DNA of 64,000 nt, from positions 1,030,001 through 1,094,000 of the forward strand of contig NZ_CP030032.1 in the NCBI RefSeq assembly GCF_003258315.1. The letters are read 5' to 3'. The notes beneath the pieces are model-generated. The model did no database searches. It was given only the letters and a program-made list of their open reading frames with translations, and was not told the DNA's origin. Positions 1-9,642 of the stretch are shown one piece after another. Every line of letters starts with the position of its first letter. The first letter of the stretch is position 1. Both the position numbers and the translations under genes were made by a program. Source of the DNA: Bradymonas sediminis (lineage in GTDB: Bacteria > Myxococcota_A > Bradymonadia > Bradymonadales > Bradymonadaceae).

Positions 1-1791
1 GGTCTGCAGCTCGACCTTAAGCGGCTTCGAGTTGATGATCTTGAGCGCCGTGTCGATGACCGTGAGGGTCTTAAGCCCCAAAAAGTCGAATTTGACCAGC
101 CCGGCTTCCTCGACCTCTTCTTTGGCGAATTGGGTCACCTTCTCGCCGTCGGAGCCGCGCGAAATCGGCACATATTCCCACAGCGGGCGCTCCGAGATGA
201 CCACGCCCGCGGCGTGAATGCCCGCCTGGCGGTTCAGGTTCTCCAGCGCCAGCGCGATGTCAAAGAGCGCGTCGACCAGCGGGTCCTCGGCGCGCATATC
301 CCGAAGCCTCGACTCCTGCTCGAGCGCCTCGGACAGCGAGATGCCGATCTGGTCGGGGATAAGCTTCGACATCTTGTCGGCTTCGCCGTAATTAAAGTTC
401 AGCGCGCGCGCCACGTCGCGCACCACGGCCTTGGCCTTGAGCTGGCCGTAGGTGATGATCTGGCCGACGTTATCCGCCCCATATTTATGGTGCACATACT
501 CGATGACCTCGCCGCGCCGATTCATGCAGAAGTCGATGTCGAAGTCCGGCATCGACACGCGCTCCGGGTTCAAAAAACGCTCGAAGAGCAGGTCGTAGGG
601 CATCGGGTCGATGTCGGTGATCTCGAGTGAATACGCGACCAGACTACCGGCACCGGAACCACGCCCCGGGCCGACCGGGATGCTCTGCTCCTTGGCCCAG
701 CGGATAAAGTCCCACACGATGAGGAAATACCCCGGGAAGTCCATCTGCCGGATGATGCCGATCTCCTCGGCCAGCCGGTCGAGATAGACCTGGCGGTCGT
801 ACTCCAGGCCGAGGCGGTCGAAGTCGGCAAAACGCGCGTTCAGGCCCTCCCGCGAGACATGCTCGAAATACTCGTGAATCCCGTCCTTATAGTCGGTGAT
901 ATTATTGGCCTGAATAAACTCCTCAGGCACCCCATATTGGGGCAAAAATATCTCGCCGAGCGGGATCTCAAGGTCGCACATGTCCGCGATTTTTAAGGTG
1001 TTATCGCAGGCCTCGGGCACGTGGGCGAAGACCTCGCGCATCTCGTCGGCGCTGCGGATATAGTGCTGGTCGACCCCGTGCTCCATCAGCCGCTCAAGGT
1101 CGACCTTTTTGCCCAATTGGATGGCCATCAGCACGCCGTGGGCGCGCGCGTCCTCGCGCTCCATATAGTGGCAGTCGTTGGTCGCCACCAGCGGGATGCC
1201 CAACTCCCGGCTAAACTCGATGAGCTGGTCGTTGCACTTTTGCTGCTCGGGGAAGGCGTTGTCGATAAGCTCCAGATAATAATGTTCGGGGCCGAATATC
1301 TCCAAATATTCCTGGGCGATCTTGCGTGCATCTGCGACGTCGCCGCGCAAGATCGACTGGTTCACCTCGCCGCCCAGATCCCCCGACAGACAGATCAACC
1401 CCTCCGAATACTCGGCCAGAAGCTTGCGGTCGATCCGCGGCACCCCCGAGCGCTCATGAAACCCCTTCATCCACCCCATCGAGTTCAAATACATCAGGTT
1501 TTTATACCCCTGATGATTCTTGGCCAGGATGGTCACGTGGTAGCTCTTGGCGTCCATGGAGGTCTCGTAATCCTCCTTGGTCAGGTAGAGCTCACACCCG
1601 ATGATCGACTTAAGCCCCGCCTTTTTGGCCGCCTTCTGAAAATCCACCGCCCCATACATATTGCCGTGGTCGGTCATCGCCACCGCGTCCATGCCGAGCT
1701 CTTTGACCCGCGCCATCAGGTCGGGGATCTTAATCGCCCCGTCCAAAAGGCTATATTGAGTGTGCACGTGTAGATGTACGAAGTCGGCCAT
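1..1791 (-). CDS. dnaE: DNA polymerase III subunit alpha, N-terminal part (runs off left edge)
   Basis: Replicative DNA polymerase catalytic subunit. About 597 codons are visible, reading leftwards from ATG at 1789-1791; the C-terminus lies outside the window. The N-terminus has the PHP domain signature HLHVHTQYSLLDGA directly after the start. The C-family polymerase motif GPGRGSGAGSLVAY is followed by PDFDIDFC at about residue 412, which carries two of the catalytic aspartates, as in proteobacterial DnaE. GIHAAGVVI follows near the visible end. No 3'-5' exonuclease insertion is seen in the PHP domain, so this is DnaE type rather than PolC. Assignment is secure; the thumb, OB-fold and beta-clamp motif cannot be seen. 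Confidence 0.96.
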   Translation of the reverse strand, partial: MADFVHLHVHTQYSLLDGAIKIPDLMARVKELGMDAVAMTDHGNMYGAVDFQKAAKKAGLKSIIGCELYLTKEDYETSMDAKSYHVTILAKNHQGYKNLMYLNSMGWMKGFHERSGVPRIDRKLLAEYSEGLICLSGDLGGEVNQSILRGDVADARKIAQEYLEIFGPEHYYLELIDNAFPEQQKCNDQLIEFSRELGIPLVATNDCHYMEREDARAHGVLMAIQLGKKVDLERLMEHGVDQHYIRSADEMREVFAHVPEACDNTLKIADMCDLEIPLGEIFLPQYGVPEEFIQANNITDYKDGIHEYFEHVSREGLNARFADFDRLGLEYDRQVYLDRLAEEIGIIRQMDFPGYFLIVWDFIRWAKEQSIPVGPGRGSGAGSLVAYSLEITDIDPMPYDLLFERFLNPERVSMPDFDIDFCMNRRGEVIEYVHHKYGADNVGQIITYGQLKAKAVVRDVARALNFNYGEADKMSKLIPDQIGISLSEALEQESRLRDMRAEDPLVDALFDIALALENLNRQAGIHAAGVVISERPLWEYVPISRGSDGEKVTQFAKEEVEEAGLVKFDFLGLKTLTVIDTALKIINSKPLKVELQT

Positions 1792-2433
1792 GATGTGGTG
1801 TGTGGTGCGAGGGTCGTGGGTGGGCAAATACGTTGCGGGCGCACCGTAGTTTATCCGGCTAAAAAGGTCCATTGGGACCTTGGGGTTGGGCGTCGCGATC
1901 CGCCGCGATTCGCGGGTGCGTTACTCGCGCCGCGGGCTCCCTACGCCACGCTTCGGTCACCGCGCGGCTACAAGGCCTGCGCAACCCACGGACGTAGCGA
2001 AGCGGAGTCCGGATTGGTAGCCGTGGGTGAGTCCCTGTAATTCCCAATGATTACGGATGGTTGGAGGTTGTTGAGATGCCTGCGGTCGTCGCGCGGCAAG
2101 GAGCCCTCGGGAGGTCATCGCGCGGCCTCGCCTACCTCAGGCGCCTCGAGCGTCTGGGCGGCGTTTCGCCGATCGCCGATCCGGAGCTTGAGGGCGCGCC
2201 GATCTAAGGCAGCAGTTTTGAGCCGCTATAAACGGTCGTCGACCGTTCGCGCGTGGCTCCGTCAGCCAAAATACACCCACCACGACCGTCTGCGCAGGCT
2301 CGCCGAGCCTCCCCAGGCGGTCGTGGTGGGTTTGGGGAGGGTCGGCGAGCCGGATCTGGGGGGCGTCGACCGTTTGTAGAGGGTCGCCGAGCCAGATCGG
2401 ACGCTCCCCGACCGTCCGCGTAGCCTCGCGACC
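1792..2433. other. Non-coding interval with a mosaic repeat
   Basis: No credible gene is seen. The left half (to about 2130) is GC-rich without clear structure. The right half contains pieces that also occur at 10.4-10.7 kb: a 17-nt match to the end of the marC gene, a copy of the last codons of the 9643-10464 gene, and the palindromic repeat that follows that gene. Details are under the repeat entry. Confidence 0.7.
2134..2395. repeat. Mosaic repeat copy 1 (second copy at 10422-10727)
   Basis: 2167-2395 closely matches 10424-10652. It includes a stretch reading IADPELEGAPI-stop, like the tail IAEPELEGAPI-stop of the gene ending at 10464. It then carries a structured element with a 13-bp stem (2276-2288 with 2318-2330) and an inner hairpin GGCTCGCCGAGCC. 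In addition acctcaggcgcctcgag at 2134-2150 equals 10711-10727, the reverse-strand end of marC. The marC piece precedes the tail piece here but follows it in the other copy, so the order is rearranged. No intact gene lies within. Confidence 0.8.
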
Positions 2434-3216
2434 CTAAAACTCCCTCACTCCCCGAAATTTATCCGTCTCCCATCGCTCCAACACCTCCTTCGCCGCCTCC
2501 CAATCCGGCATCAGCTCACCCAAAACCTGCCAGAACGCCGGGTCGTGGTGGCGGTGGCGCAGGTGGGCGACCTCGTGGGCGCAGACGTATTCCAGCGCGA
2601 CTCGGGGGGCCTGGATGAGGCGCCAGTGGATGCGCAGGACGCCGTCTTTGCCGCAGGTGCCCCACATATCCTGGTAGTCGGCGAGCGCGACCGGGGTGTC
2701 GGCGAGTTCGGGGGCGAGGCGCGCGGCGTAGCGGGCGCAGAAATGGCGGGCGTCTTTGAGCGCCCGGGCGCGCAGCCAGGCGTTAAACGCGTGGCGCAGC
2801 GCGGCGCGCCGGCGCGCGGGGCTTAAGCCGCGGGGCACCTCGACGTGGAAGCGGCTGGGGCAGCGGATCGTGACCTTGTCGACGTCGGCCTCGGTGATCT
2901 CGAGCATCAGGTTTCGGCCGCGGTACATCAGCTTGGCGCCGCGCTCCCAGCTTTGCGGGAGGGCGTCGCGGCGCGCCTCGCCGCGCTGCAGCTCCCGAAA
3001 CGCCTGGTAGATGGCGCGGCGTTTTTTGAGCAGAAACGCCTCGACGCTGCCCGGGCCGTCGGGCGGCGTGTTTTGGGGGGCGATGACGAGGACCTCGGCG
3101 GGGGTGAGCTCCACGCGCTTTTGGGTGGCGCGCGGGCTTCGGCGCACCCTATACGGGATCACCGTGTCGCCGACCTTTAACGCGCCGGTTTCTGGCATTT
3201 GAGGGGGTGGGCTCAT
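2434..3216 (-). CDS. YgjP-like (DUF45) M48-type metallopeptidase, RM-associated
   Basis: A 260-residue protein of the YgjP/WLM-like zinc peptidase family. The zinc site HEVAHLRHRHH lies near residue 214 (HExxH plus a downstream His), preceded by the family motif WGTCGKDGVLRIHWRLI. The start ATG overlaps the hsdR stop in ATGA (3213-3216), so the two genes are translationally coupled and form the end of the hsd operon. Genes of this family often follow hsdR in type I restriction loci. Their role there is unknown: processing of a restriction subunit is a guess, and E. coli YgjP has also been described as a nucleotide pyrophosphatase. Family is confident, function is not. Confidence 0.88.
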   Translation of the reverse strand: MSPPPQMPETGALKVGDTVIPYRVRRSPRATQKRVELTPAEVLVIAPQNTPPDGPGSVEAFLLKKRRAIYQAFRELQRGEARRDALPQSWERGAKLMYRGRNLMLEITEADVDKVTIRCPSRFHVEVPRGLSPARRRAALRHAFNAWLRARALKDARHFCARYAARLAPELADTPVALADYQDMWGTCGKDGVLRIHWRLIQAPRVALEYVCAHEVAHLRHRHHDPAFWQVLGELMPDWEAAKEVLERWETDKFRGVREF

Positions 3217-6200
3217 GATTTGGGGTAATGCTTGAGGGCGAAGGTCTCGATCTTTTCGGGCAGCCCCTGCCAGGGCGCGACCTTGCGGCGCACCAGCATA
3301 TGGCGCACCTGCTGGCGCAGGTTCTGGCGCACGGAGTCCTTGTCTTGCCAGCGGACCGGGGCGTGGTCGTCGGATTGGTAGAGGGCGGCGATATCCTCGG
3401 CCAGCGCCTCGAGCGCGCTCAAACTCTCGGCGCGGTCGCTGCCCTCGGCGAACGCCTGCTTATATGGGTCGGACGGGGCGTCGTCGGGGGCGTCGCCTTC
3501 GTCCTCCTTGTTGGGCACGTTGGCCTTGAGGATCGACCAGATCCCGTAGGCGCGCGGGCCCAGCCGCGAGCCCTGGTGGGCGGCGTCCTCGGCCTGCAGG
3601 TCGCGGGCGACCTCCTCTAAGGCGTCGAGCTTGTCGGCGGCGTCGAAGAGGCCGAGCTGGAACGAGGCGATAAGCTCCTTAAGCCGTTCGCTAAACGTCG
3701 CGTAGCGCTCGGCGTTCTCGCCCATTTTTTCGCCGATGATCTTTTTGAGCTCGGCGGTCTTTCGCACCGCGGCGGTCTCCAGATCCCGGGCGTCGGCTTC
3801 GTCGCTCTCGTCGAAATCCTTATAAAAATCAGGGTCGCTCAACGGGCGCATGCGACACAGCTCGCGGATCCCGGTGACCTCGAGGTGCTCGGTGAGCATC
3901 TGGCGGATCTTGGCGCTATAATGGGCCATGCTCAGGTCGGGCTCCTCTTGCTCCCACTGCAATTTACCCACCGGGATCATGGCCGTGACCAGCTTGAGGT
4001 CGGGGGCAAAGGGGATGACCGCCGGGTCGGGCATCAGCGCGCTATAGAGGGCGATAAAGGGCTTGGCCTCGGCGCAGAAATCGTAATAGCGGTCGACGCC
4101 GCCCAGGGCGAGCACCGCCTCGCGGGCGTCGTGGCGCACCGAGGGGTCGACGAACGCCATGACCTTGCGGTGGGCGTCGCGCAGGTCGTCGAGCAGCGCC
4201 GACTCGGGGCGCATCGCGTTTTGGACGTCGTCGGCGCGGTAGGCCGAGAGGGCCTCTTGCAGGTTCTGGGAGACGCCAAAATAGTCGACGATCAGCCCGT
4301 AGGGTTTGTCGCGAAAGCGGCGGTTGGTGCGGGTGATGGCCTGAAGCAGGTTATGGTCCCGCAGCGATTTATCGAGGTACATCGCCTGCTCCACCGGGGC
4401 GTCGAAGCCGGTCAAAAGTTTGTCGCAGACGATGAGGAAGTAGAGCTCGCTCTCGGGGTCGCGAAAGCGCTGGATGGCGTCTTTTTGCTCGGCCTCGCTC
4501 AACTGAAAGCGCAGCACCCCGCGCACGCTCTCATCCTCCAGCACCTCGCCGGCATCATTGGCGTTGGCCGAGTAGATGGCGGCGCTGTGGGTCGTGGCGC
4601 GCTGGCGAGCGTCGGATTCGGAGAGGCCTTTTTGCTCGACGTACCAGCGGGCGATGACCGCATCGAGGGCCTTTTTATGCTCGGCGACAGCGCGGCGGTC
4701 GACGGTGACGATCTGGGCTTTGTAGCCGTCGGGGTGGATGTGGGCGCGGAAGTGCTGCCAGATATCGGCGGCGATCTGCGCAATGCGGGAGGGGAGGCGC
4801 GCCAGATCGCTGCGGGTGACGCCGCGTTCTTTGAGTTTGCGGCGCGTCTCGTCGTCTTCGGCGGCGAAGTAGCGCTCAAAAGCCGCGTCGATTTCGGCGT
4901 CTTCCAGATGCCAGTCGGTGAGGCGCGCGGTGTAGAGCACCTTGACCGTGGCCCCGTCGCGCACGGCCTCGTCGATGCCATACTTATCTAAATAGCCTTC
5001 GCCGGGGGCGCCAAAGTTGGCGTAGGTGTCTTTGTCGTTCTTTTTGACGGGCGTGCCGGTGAAGCCGAAGAAAAAGGCGTCGGGGAAGGTCGCGCGAAGG
5101 TAAGCGCCCAAGAGCTCTTCCTGGGTGCGGTGGCATTCGTCGACCAGCAAGATCCAGTTTGCGCTCTGGGGTGCGGCGAGCTCGGCCATGGCGGCCTGGC
5201 GCTCGCGCATGCTGCCGGATTCGAAGCGGGGGTCCTCGCCATCGAACTTAAAGATCGTGGAGGTGATCACGCGCCCCGGACTCTCTTGCTCAATCAGCGC
5301 CCGTAGCTCGCCAGTGGAGCGCGCGTGTTTGGGGTTGGGCAGCCCGCAGGCCCGAAAGGTGCCGGTGATCTGGGCGTCGAGGTCTTTGCGGTCGGTCACC
5401 ACCAGGATATTGGGGTTTTTGAGGCGCGCATGCTCAATGCCCCGGTGGAACTTGAGCTTGAGGGCGGCGAATACCATCGTGAGCGACTTGCCCGAGCCCT
5501 GGGTATGCCAGATCAGCCCCTTGCGGTGTTCGCCGTCGATGACGCGCTCGACCATCTTGTTGACGGCGCGGAGCTGCTGGTAGCGGCAGATCTTTTTGAC
5601 GACCTTCTGGCCCGAGGCGTCGCGCTCAAAGACGATGAAATGGGCGATGAGATCGAGCAGGCGCGCGGGCGTCAGAAGCTCGGTGAAGCCGCGTTCCATG
5701 GCCTGGGTTTTGGCGAATGCGTTGCCGGGAAAGGTGGATTCCGGCCAGTCGAACCAGTATTGGAGCGGCGAGTGGGTGGCGGCGTAGCGCATGAGCGCGC
5801 CGGTGGTCACGATATTGAAGGCGTTGGGCGCAAAGAGGGCGTCGACGTGGGTCTCGTAGCGGCGGATCTGCGCGATGCCTTTCTCCAGGCCGCCGGTGAG
5901 GTCTTTGGCCTCGATCACCACCAGCGGGATGCCGTTGACGAAGACCACGAGGTCGGCCTCAATCACCTTGCCGCCCCCCTTCACATAAAACTGCCGGGTG
6001 ACCCCCCAGGTGTTGTTCTCCAACGCGTCGAAATCCAGGAGCTTGATCGTCGTCGAGGTCGACTCGCCAGACACCTTTTTGGACGCCTGCCCCCGCAGGC
6101 GCTTAAACCACGCCTCGTTATCGCTCAACCCCGCGAGCTCATTATAAACGCTTAGCGCCGTCTCCCGCGGGACGTGGTTGATGCGCATCAGCGCGTCGAC

Positions 6201-6332
6201 GAGCGTGTCTTTCAACAAGACCCGCTCAAGGCTCTCCCGTTGCGCGTTCACTTCGGCGGCGCTCAGCTCGGTGTAGCCCAGCGTTTCGAGGAATCGCAGG
6301 CCCGGGATTTCGACGGCGCTTTCTTCGCTCAT
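3213..6332 (-). CDS. hsdR: Type I restriction enzyme, R (motor/endonuclease) subunit
   Basis: A 1039-residue HsdR that translocates DNA with ATP and cleaves unmodified DNA as part of the HsdR2M2S complex. The N-terminal PD-(D/E)xK nuclease is visible: D127 in EADLVVF and E141-A-K143 in VVIEAKD. Superfamily 2 helicase motifs follow in order: Walker A TQGSGKS (277-283), DECH (398-401), FTGTPV (about 423-428), and a motif VI-like TRTNRRF. A long helical C-terminus presumably binds the methyltransferase. Length and all key residues are intact, so it should be active. It lies 7 nt after hsdS and overlaps the peptidase gene by 4 nt. Confidence 0.96.
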   Translation of the reverse strand: MSEESAVEIPGLRFLETLGYTELSAAEVNAQRESLERVLLKDTLVDALMRINHVPRETALSVYNELAGLSDNEAWFKRLRGQASKKVSGESTSTTIKLLDFDALENNTWGVTRQFYVKGGGKVIEADLVVFVNGIPLVVIEAKDLTGGLEKGIAQIRRYETHVDALFAPNAFNIVTTGALMRYAATHSPLQYWFDWPESTFPGNAFAKTQAMERGFTELLTPARLLDLIAHFIVFERDASGQKVVKKICRYQQLRAVNKMVERVIDGEHRKGLIWHTQGSGKSLTMVFAALKLKFHRGIEHARLKNPNILVVTDRKDLDAQITGTFRACGLPNPKHARSTGELRALIEQESPGRVITSTIFKFDGEDPRFESGSMRERQAAMAELAAPQSANWILLVDECHRTQEELLGAYLRATFPDAFFFGFTGTPVKKNDKDTYANFGAPGEGYLDKYGIDEAVRDGATVKVLYTARLTDWHLEDAEIDAAFERYFAAEDDETRRKLKERGVTRSDLARLPSRIAQIAADIWQHFRAHIHPDGYKAQIVTVDRRAVAEHKKALDAVIARWYVEQKGLSESDARQRATTHSAAIYSANANDAGEVLEDESVRGVLRFQLSEAEQKDAIQRFRDPESELYFLIVCDKLLTGFDAPVEQAMYLDKSLRDHNLLQAITRTNRRFRDKPYGLIVDYFGVSQNLQEALSAYRADDVQNAMRPESALLDDLRDAHRKVMAFVDPSVRHDAREAVLALGGVDRYYDFCAEAKPFIALYSALMPDPAVIPFAPDLKLVTAMIPVGKLQWEQEEPDLSMAHYSAKIRQMLTEHLEVTGIRELCRMRPLSDPDFYKDFDESDEADARDLETAAVRKTAELKKIIGEKMGENAERYATFSERLKELIASFQLGLFDAADKLDALEEVARDLQAEDAAHQGSRLGPRAYGIWSILKANVPNKEDEGDAPDDAPSDPYKQAFAEGSDRAESLSALEALAEDIAALYQSDDHAPVRWQDKDSVRQNLRQQVRHMLVRRKVAPWQGLPEKIETFALKHYPKS

Positions 6333-6339
6333 AGCTGGA

Positions 6340-7617
6340 TCACTCGGCCTGGGCCTCGGCGGGAGCCTCGGCGTTTAAGAGGGCTGGGAGGTCGAGGGTG
6401 TTGACGCGGACCTTTCCGGTGAGGAGGTCTTGGAGGAGACCCTTTTTAAGTTGATAATATTGTGTAAGGGAATTGTTGTTTTGTCTGATACTGTTTTTGA
6501 TGGAGGAAATTTGATCTGCAATTTTTATTTGTTCGTTTTTTGGTGGTATTGGCACAAGGCAATTCTCAATCTCCGACTTGCTAATATGTGGGAGGTCCAT
6601 TCCTTTCTGTGTTTTTTGTAAATACCCTTGGACGAACTTTGATTCGGCTAAAAGCCCAACAAAGTCGAGTAGGATTTCATTTGAAATAGGTAGGAAACGG
6701 CCTACACGTTGTAATAATAATGCAGGTAAGTCATTTTTTTGAATCTGAGCAGTTTTAAATCCATCGTTTATAAATGGTCGATCCATGCCGATTACGACAT
6801 CACCGTCTTTTAGCAGATATTGTCTAAATTCATCCCGCCGTGTAGTTGGAAAAAAACATGTGTTGCCCTCAGACCAGTTTATTGTCCCTACACCCACGTT
6901 GGACCCACGGAGCAACCTATCACCTTGTTGAGAAAACTCGTTGCTTTTAAAAGGATAACCTGTTTGGAACGGAGCAACTTCGCCTAACTTATATACTTTC
7001 CACGACCTCGGAATCTCCCCGATCGCCGTCTTCTTGAACTCGGTGTGGCCGATGCCCCGGGTCAGCAGTTCCTGGAGGAGCCCCCTCTTGACCGTGCGGG
7101 TCTGCTCGATGACCGCCTCGGTGGCCTCGATGGCCTCGTCGACGCTGGAGAGGATGGCGGCGATTTTCTTTTGTTCGGGGAGGGGGGGAACATTTACATG
7201 GTGAAACTTTAACTCTGAACGACGAATATGACGCATCGTCGAACCGTGTGATGCATCAGCAAGAGCGTCGATTGAATTTTCAAGCACAAATTTCAAGAAA
7301 TGATGATCTACGCTTGGCTTTGGGACCACTTTGAAAAGGTGCTGATTTAATATTGCAGGGCCGCCATTCCAAAACGTAACCATCAATGTCGCCGACCATG
7401 AAAATATCAAGTCGCCGTTTTGAAGTAAGTTCTTTTCGTTTACATCGTCGCCAGAATAGAAGTCATAATCAGGCGAAGTCCCAGTGAGTTGTCCAATTCT
7501 CACAACTGGCAGGCCTTTCGTCTCTAAGTCAGCGGGTTTAAAAGCTCTGCCATTATGATAATAAGCTAAGTTGACGAGGGGTAAGTTTTTCCAACCTTCC
7601 GGTACCTTATTCACCAT
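6340..7617 (-). CDS. hsdS: Type I restriction enzyme, S (specificity) subunit
   Basis: A 425-residue HsdS with two target-recognition domains, each binding one half of a bipartite DNA site. Domain 1 covers about residues 1-150 and domain 2 about 195-365. They are joined by conserved helices: LPEQKKIAAILSSVDEAIEA at about 142 and a similar NEQIKIADQISSIKN at the end. DNA of both recognition domains is clearly AT-richer than the hsdM, hsdR and inter-domain DNA, the usual sign that they were exchanged by recombination. The start overlaps the end of hsdM by 11 nt, implying coupled translation. Confidence 0.95.
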   Translation of the reverse strand: MVNKVPEGWKNLPLVNLAYYHNGRAFKPADLETKGLPVVRIGQLTGTSPDYDFYSGDDVNEKNLLQNGDLIFSWSATLMVTFWNGGPAILNQHLFKVVPKPSVDHHFLKFVLENSIDALADASHGSTMRHIRRSELKFHHVNVPPLPEQKKIAAILSSVDEAIEATEAVIEQTRTVKRGLLQELLTRGIGHTEFKKTAIGEIPRSWKVYKLGEVAPFQTGYPFKSNEFSQQGDRLLRGSNVGVGTINWSEGNTCFFPTTRRDEFRQYLLKDGDVVIGMDRPFINDGFKTAQIQKNDLPALLLQRVGRFLPISNEILLDFVGLLAESKFVQGYLQKTQKGMDLPHISKSEIENCLVPIPPKNEQIKIADQISSIKNSIRQNNNSLTQYYQLKKGLLQDLLTGKVRVNTLDLPALLNAEAPAEAQAE

Positions 7618-9097
7618 AACCCAACTCCTCCAGATACGCGTTCATCTGAGCTTCGGCCGCATCTCGCTTTGCCGTCAATTCCCGCAGCTTCTTCACTTCG
7701 GCGTCGACGTCGATGGGGGGCGGGGGCGGGTCGGTTTGGACGTAGCGGGAGAGGTTGAGGTTGTAGTCGTTGTCGGCGATTTCGCTCATCTCGACGACCC
7801 TGGCGAGGAGTTCTTGGTCCTCGTACTCGTGGACGGCGGAGGAGAGGCGAGCGACGTGGTCGTCGGTGAGGTAGTTCTGGGTTTTGTCTTCGGCGATGTG
7901 TTTCTCGCCATTGACGATGAGCACCTTCTCGCGGCGCTCGGGGGCTTTGTTCTTGTTGATGACGACGATCGCGGCGGGGATGCCGGTGCCATAGAACAAG
8001 TTATTGCCGAGGCCGATGACGGCCTCGATGAGGTCGGCCTGGAGGAGTTTGGTGCGGATTTTACCCTCGCGACCGCCGCGGAAGAGCACGCCGTGGGGGA
8101 CGACGACGGCCATGCGTCCGGTGGGTTTGAGGCTGGCGACCATATGCTGGATGAAGGCGAAATCGCCGTAGCTTTTGGGCGGCACGCCGTAGACGTCGCG
8201 GCCGAAGGGGTCGCCGTTTTTCCAGACCTTATTGCCCCAGTTTTTCAGCGAGAAGGGCGGGTTGGCGAGCACCATATCGAATTGCTGGAGGGTGCCGTCG
8301 GGGTTGAGGAGTTTGGGGTCGAGCAGGGTGTCGCCGCGCATAATTTTGGCGTCGTCGATATCGTGCAGCAGCAGCGACATCTTGCCGATGGCCCAGGTGT
8401 TGAGGTTCTTTTCCTGGCCGTAGAGCGAGAGGGATTTGGGGTTCTGGCCCTGCTCGAGCAGGTATTTCCAGCAGACGAGCAGCATGCCGCCGGCGCCACA
8501 CGCGGGGTCGTAAATGGTCATGCCCGGCTCAGGCCGCAGAATCTCCACCATCAAACGCACGACCTGCTTCGGCGTATAAAACTCGCCGCCCTTCTTGCCG
8601 GCGTCGTCGGCGAATTGCGCGATCAGGTACTCGTAGGCGTCGCCGAGCATATTGGCGTCGACGCGCTTGTTGGTCAGGGGGCCGAGCTCTTCGAAATGCA
8701 CCATCAGCGCTTCGATCAGCGCGTCGGGAAAGCGCTCTTTATTGGCAAAGTCGACGTCGGCGAACACGCCCTTGACCCGCGGGCTCGCGTCCTCAATGGC
8801 CCGAAACGCCACGTTGAGGCGCTCGCCGATATCCACCGAGCTCTCGCGAATGTCTTTCCAGTGGCTGCCCGGCGGCACATGAAAGCGGTGCTCCTCGGGC
8901 ATGCTGGCGAGTGTTTTGTCGCCGAATTCGGCGATGCGCTGGTCGTACTCCTCCTGCCAGACGTCGCAGAGCCGCTTATAGAAGAGCAGCCCGAAGATGT
9001 AGTGCTTGTAGTCGGCCGCATCGATGGAGCCGCGCAGGATGTCGGCGGATTTCCACAGGTGGCGCTCCAACTCGGGGAGGGTGAGGGTGTCGCTCAT
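7607..9097 (-). CDS. hsdM: Type I restriction-modification, DNA methyltransferase M subunit
   Basis: A 496-residue adenine-N6 methyltransferase subunit. SAM-binding motif I is DPACGAGGM at residues 197-205 and catalytic motif IV is NPPF at 279-282. The N-terminal helical HsdM domain precedes them. ATG at 9097 is chosen because AAGGA lies 7 nt upstream; an in-frame TTG directly before it is ignored. It heads the operon hsdM-hsdS-hsdR-peptidase on the minus strand, with overlapping or nearly touching genes throughout. Confidence 0.96.
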   Translation of the reverse strand: MSDTLTLPELERHLWKSADILRGSIDAADYKHYIFGLLFYKRLCDVWQEEYDQRIAEFGDKTLASMPEEHRFHVPPGSHWKDIRESSVDIGERLNVAFRAIEDASPRVKGVFADVDFANKERFPDALIEALMVHFEELGPLTNKRVDANMLGDAYEYLIAQFADDAGKKGGEFYTPKQVVRLMVEILRPEPGMTIYDPACGAGGMLLVCWKYLLEQGQNPKSLSLYGQEKNLNTWAIGKMSLLLHDIDDAKIMRGDTLLDPKLLNPDGTLQQFDMVLANPPFSLKNWGNKVWKNGDPFGRDVYGVPPKSYGDFAFIQHMVASLKPTGRMAVVVPHGVLFRGGREGKIRTKLLQADLIEAVIGLGNNLFYGTGIPAAIVVINKNKAPERREKVLIVNGEKHIAEDKTQNYLTDDHVARLSSAVHEYEDQELLARVVEMSEIADNDYNLNLSRYVQTDPPPPPIDVDAEVKKLRELTAKRDAAEAQMNAYLEELGYGE

Positions 9098-9642
9098 CAA
9101 TAAATCCTTAGAAAATAGCGTTTTGGCGTGGTGCGCTTGGGGTGATCGAATTTACACTTGGTTTTGTAGCATAGGGGGCGGGTTGGTTGTAAGGCGTTAT
9201 TTGATCGGATGTGGGGGATTGGGTGCGCGTTTCAATACGTGACGCGTTGCCATCACGAGGCCCCCCCACTGTCGCTTCGCGACATCTCCCCCGAGGGGGA
9301 GAGATGCCCTGGGTTTCGCTGAGGCGTTTCTGGTTCGCGGTGGACTGTGTTTGGGGACGCTTCGGGTTGGCGGAGGCTTTCGACGCGCGACGCGTCGGAC
9401 AGCGAGGCGCGTTGAGAGAGCTTTGCGAGACAGAAGGGGGGGCGCCGATTTGGCAAGAGATTACGTTATCGCGCTCATAATGCCCATTTCCCCACAAACC
9501 CACCCAAACACCCTTCACGCATCCGCCATTGATTGCTATCGTGCAAACTCTCTCAAAAAGAGCAATAAGTCGGAGCGTTGGGGCCCGGTGAAGTAGCAGG
9601 GCTTGTCATTTTTCTATGGACGAAGAATCAAGGAGCATGGCT
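9098..9642. other. Non-coding interval between divergent hsd operon and 9643 gene
   Basis: No credible gene. It holds a small hairpin GTCGC-ttc-GCGAC at 9271-9283, followed by a GC-only inverted repeat CTCCCCC-ga-GGGGGAG at 9286-9301, and then low-conservation GC-rich DNA. Promoters for the divergent hsdM and 9643 genes must lie here, but no convincing -35/-10 pair was found. Confidence 0.5.

Noticed and set aside
3885-4991. Long plus-strand frames inside hsdR and hsdM (also 7571-9103)
   Set aside because: Antisense open frames caused by GC-rich codon use; the minus-strand genes have complete conserved motifs.
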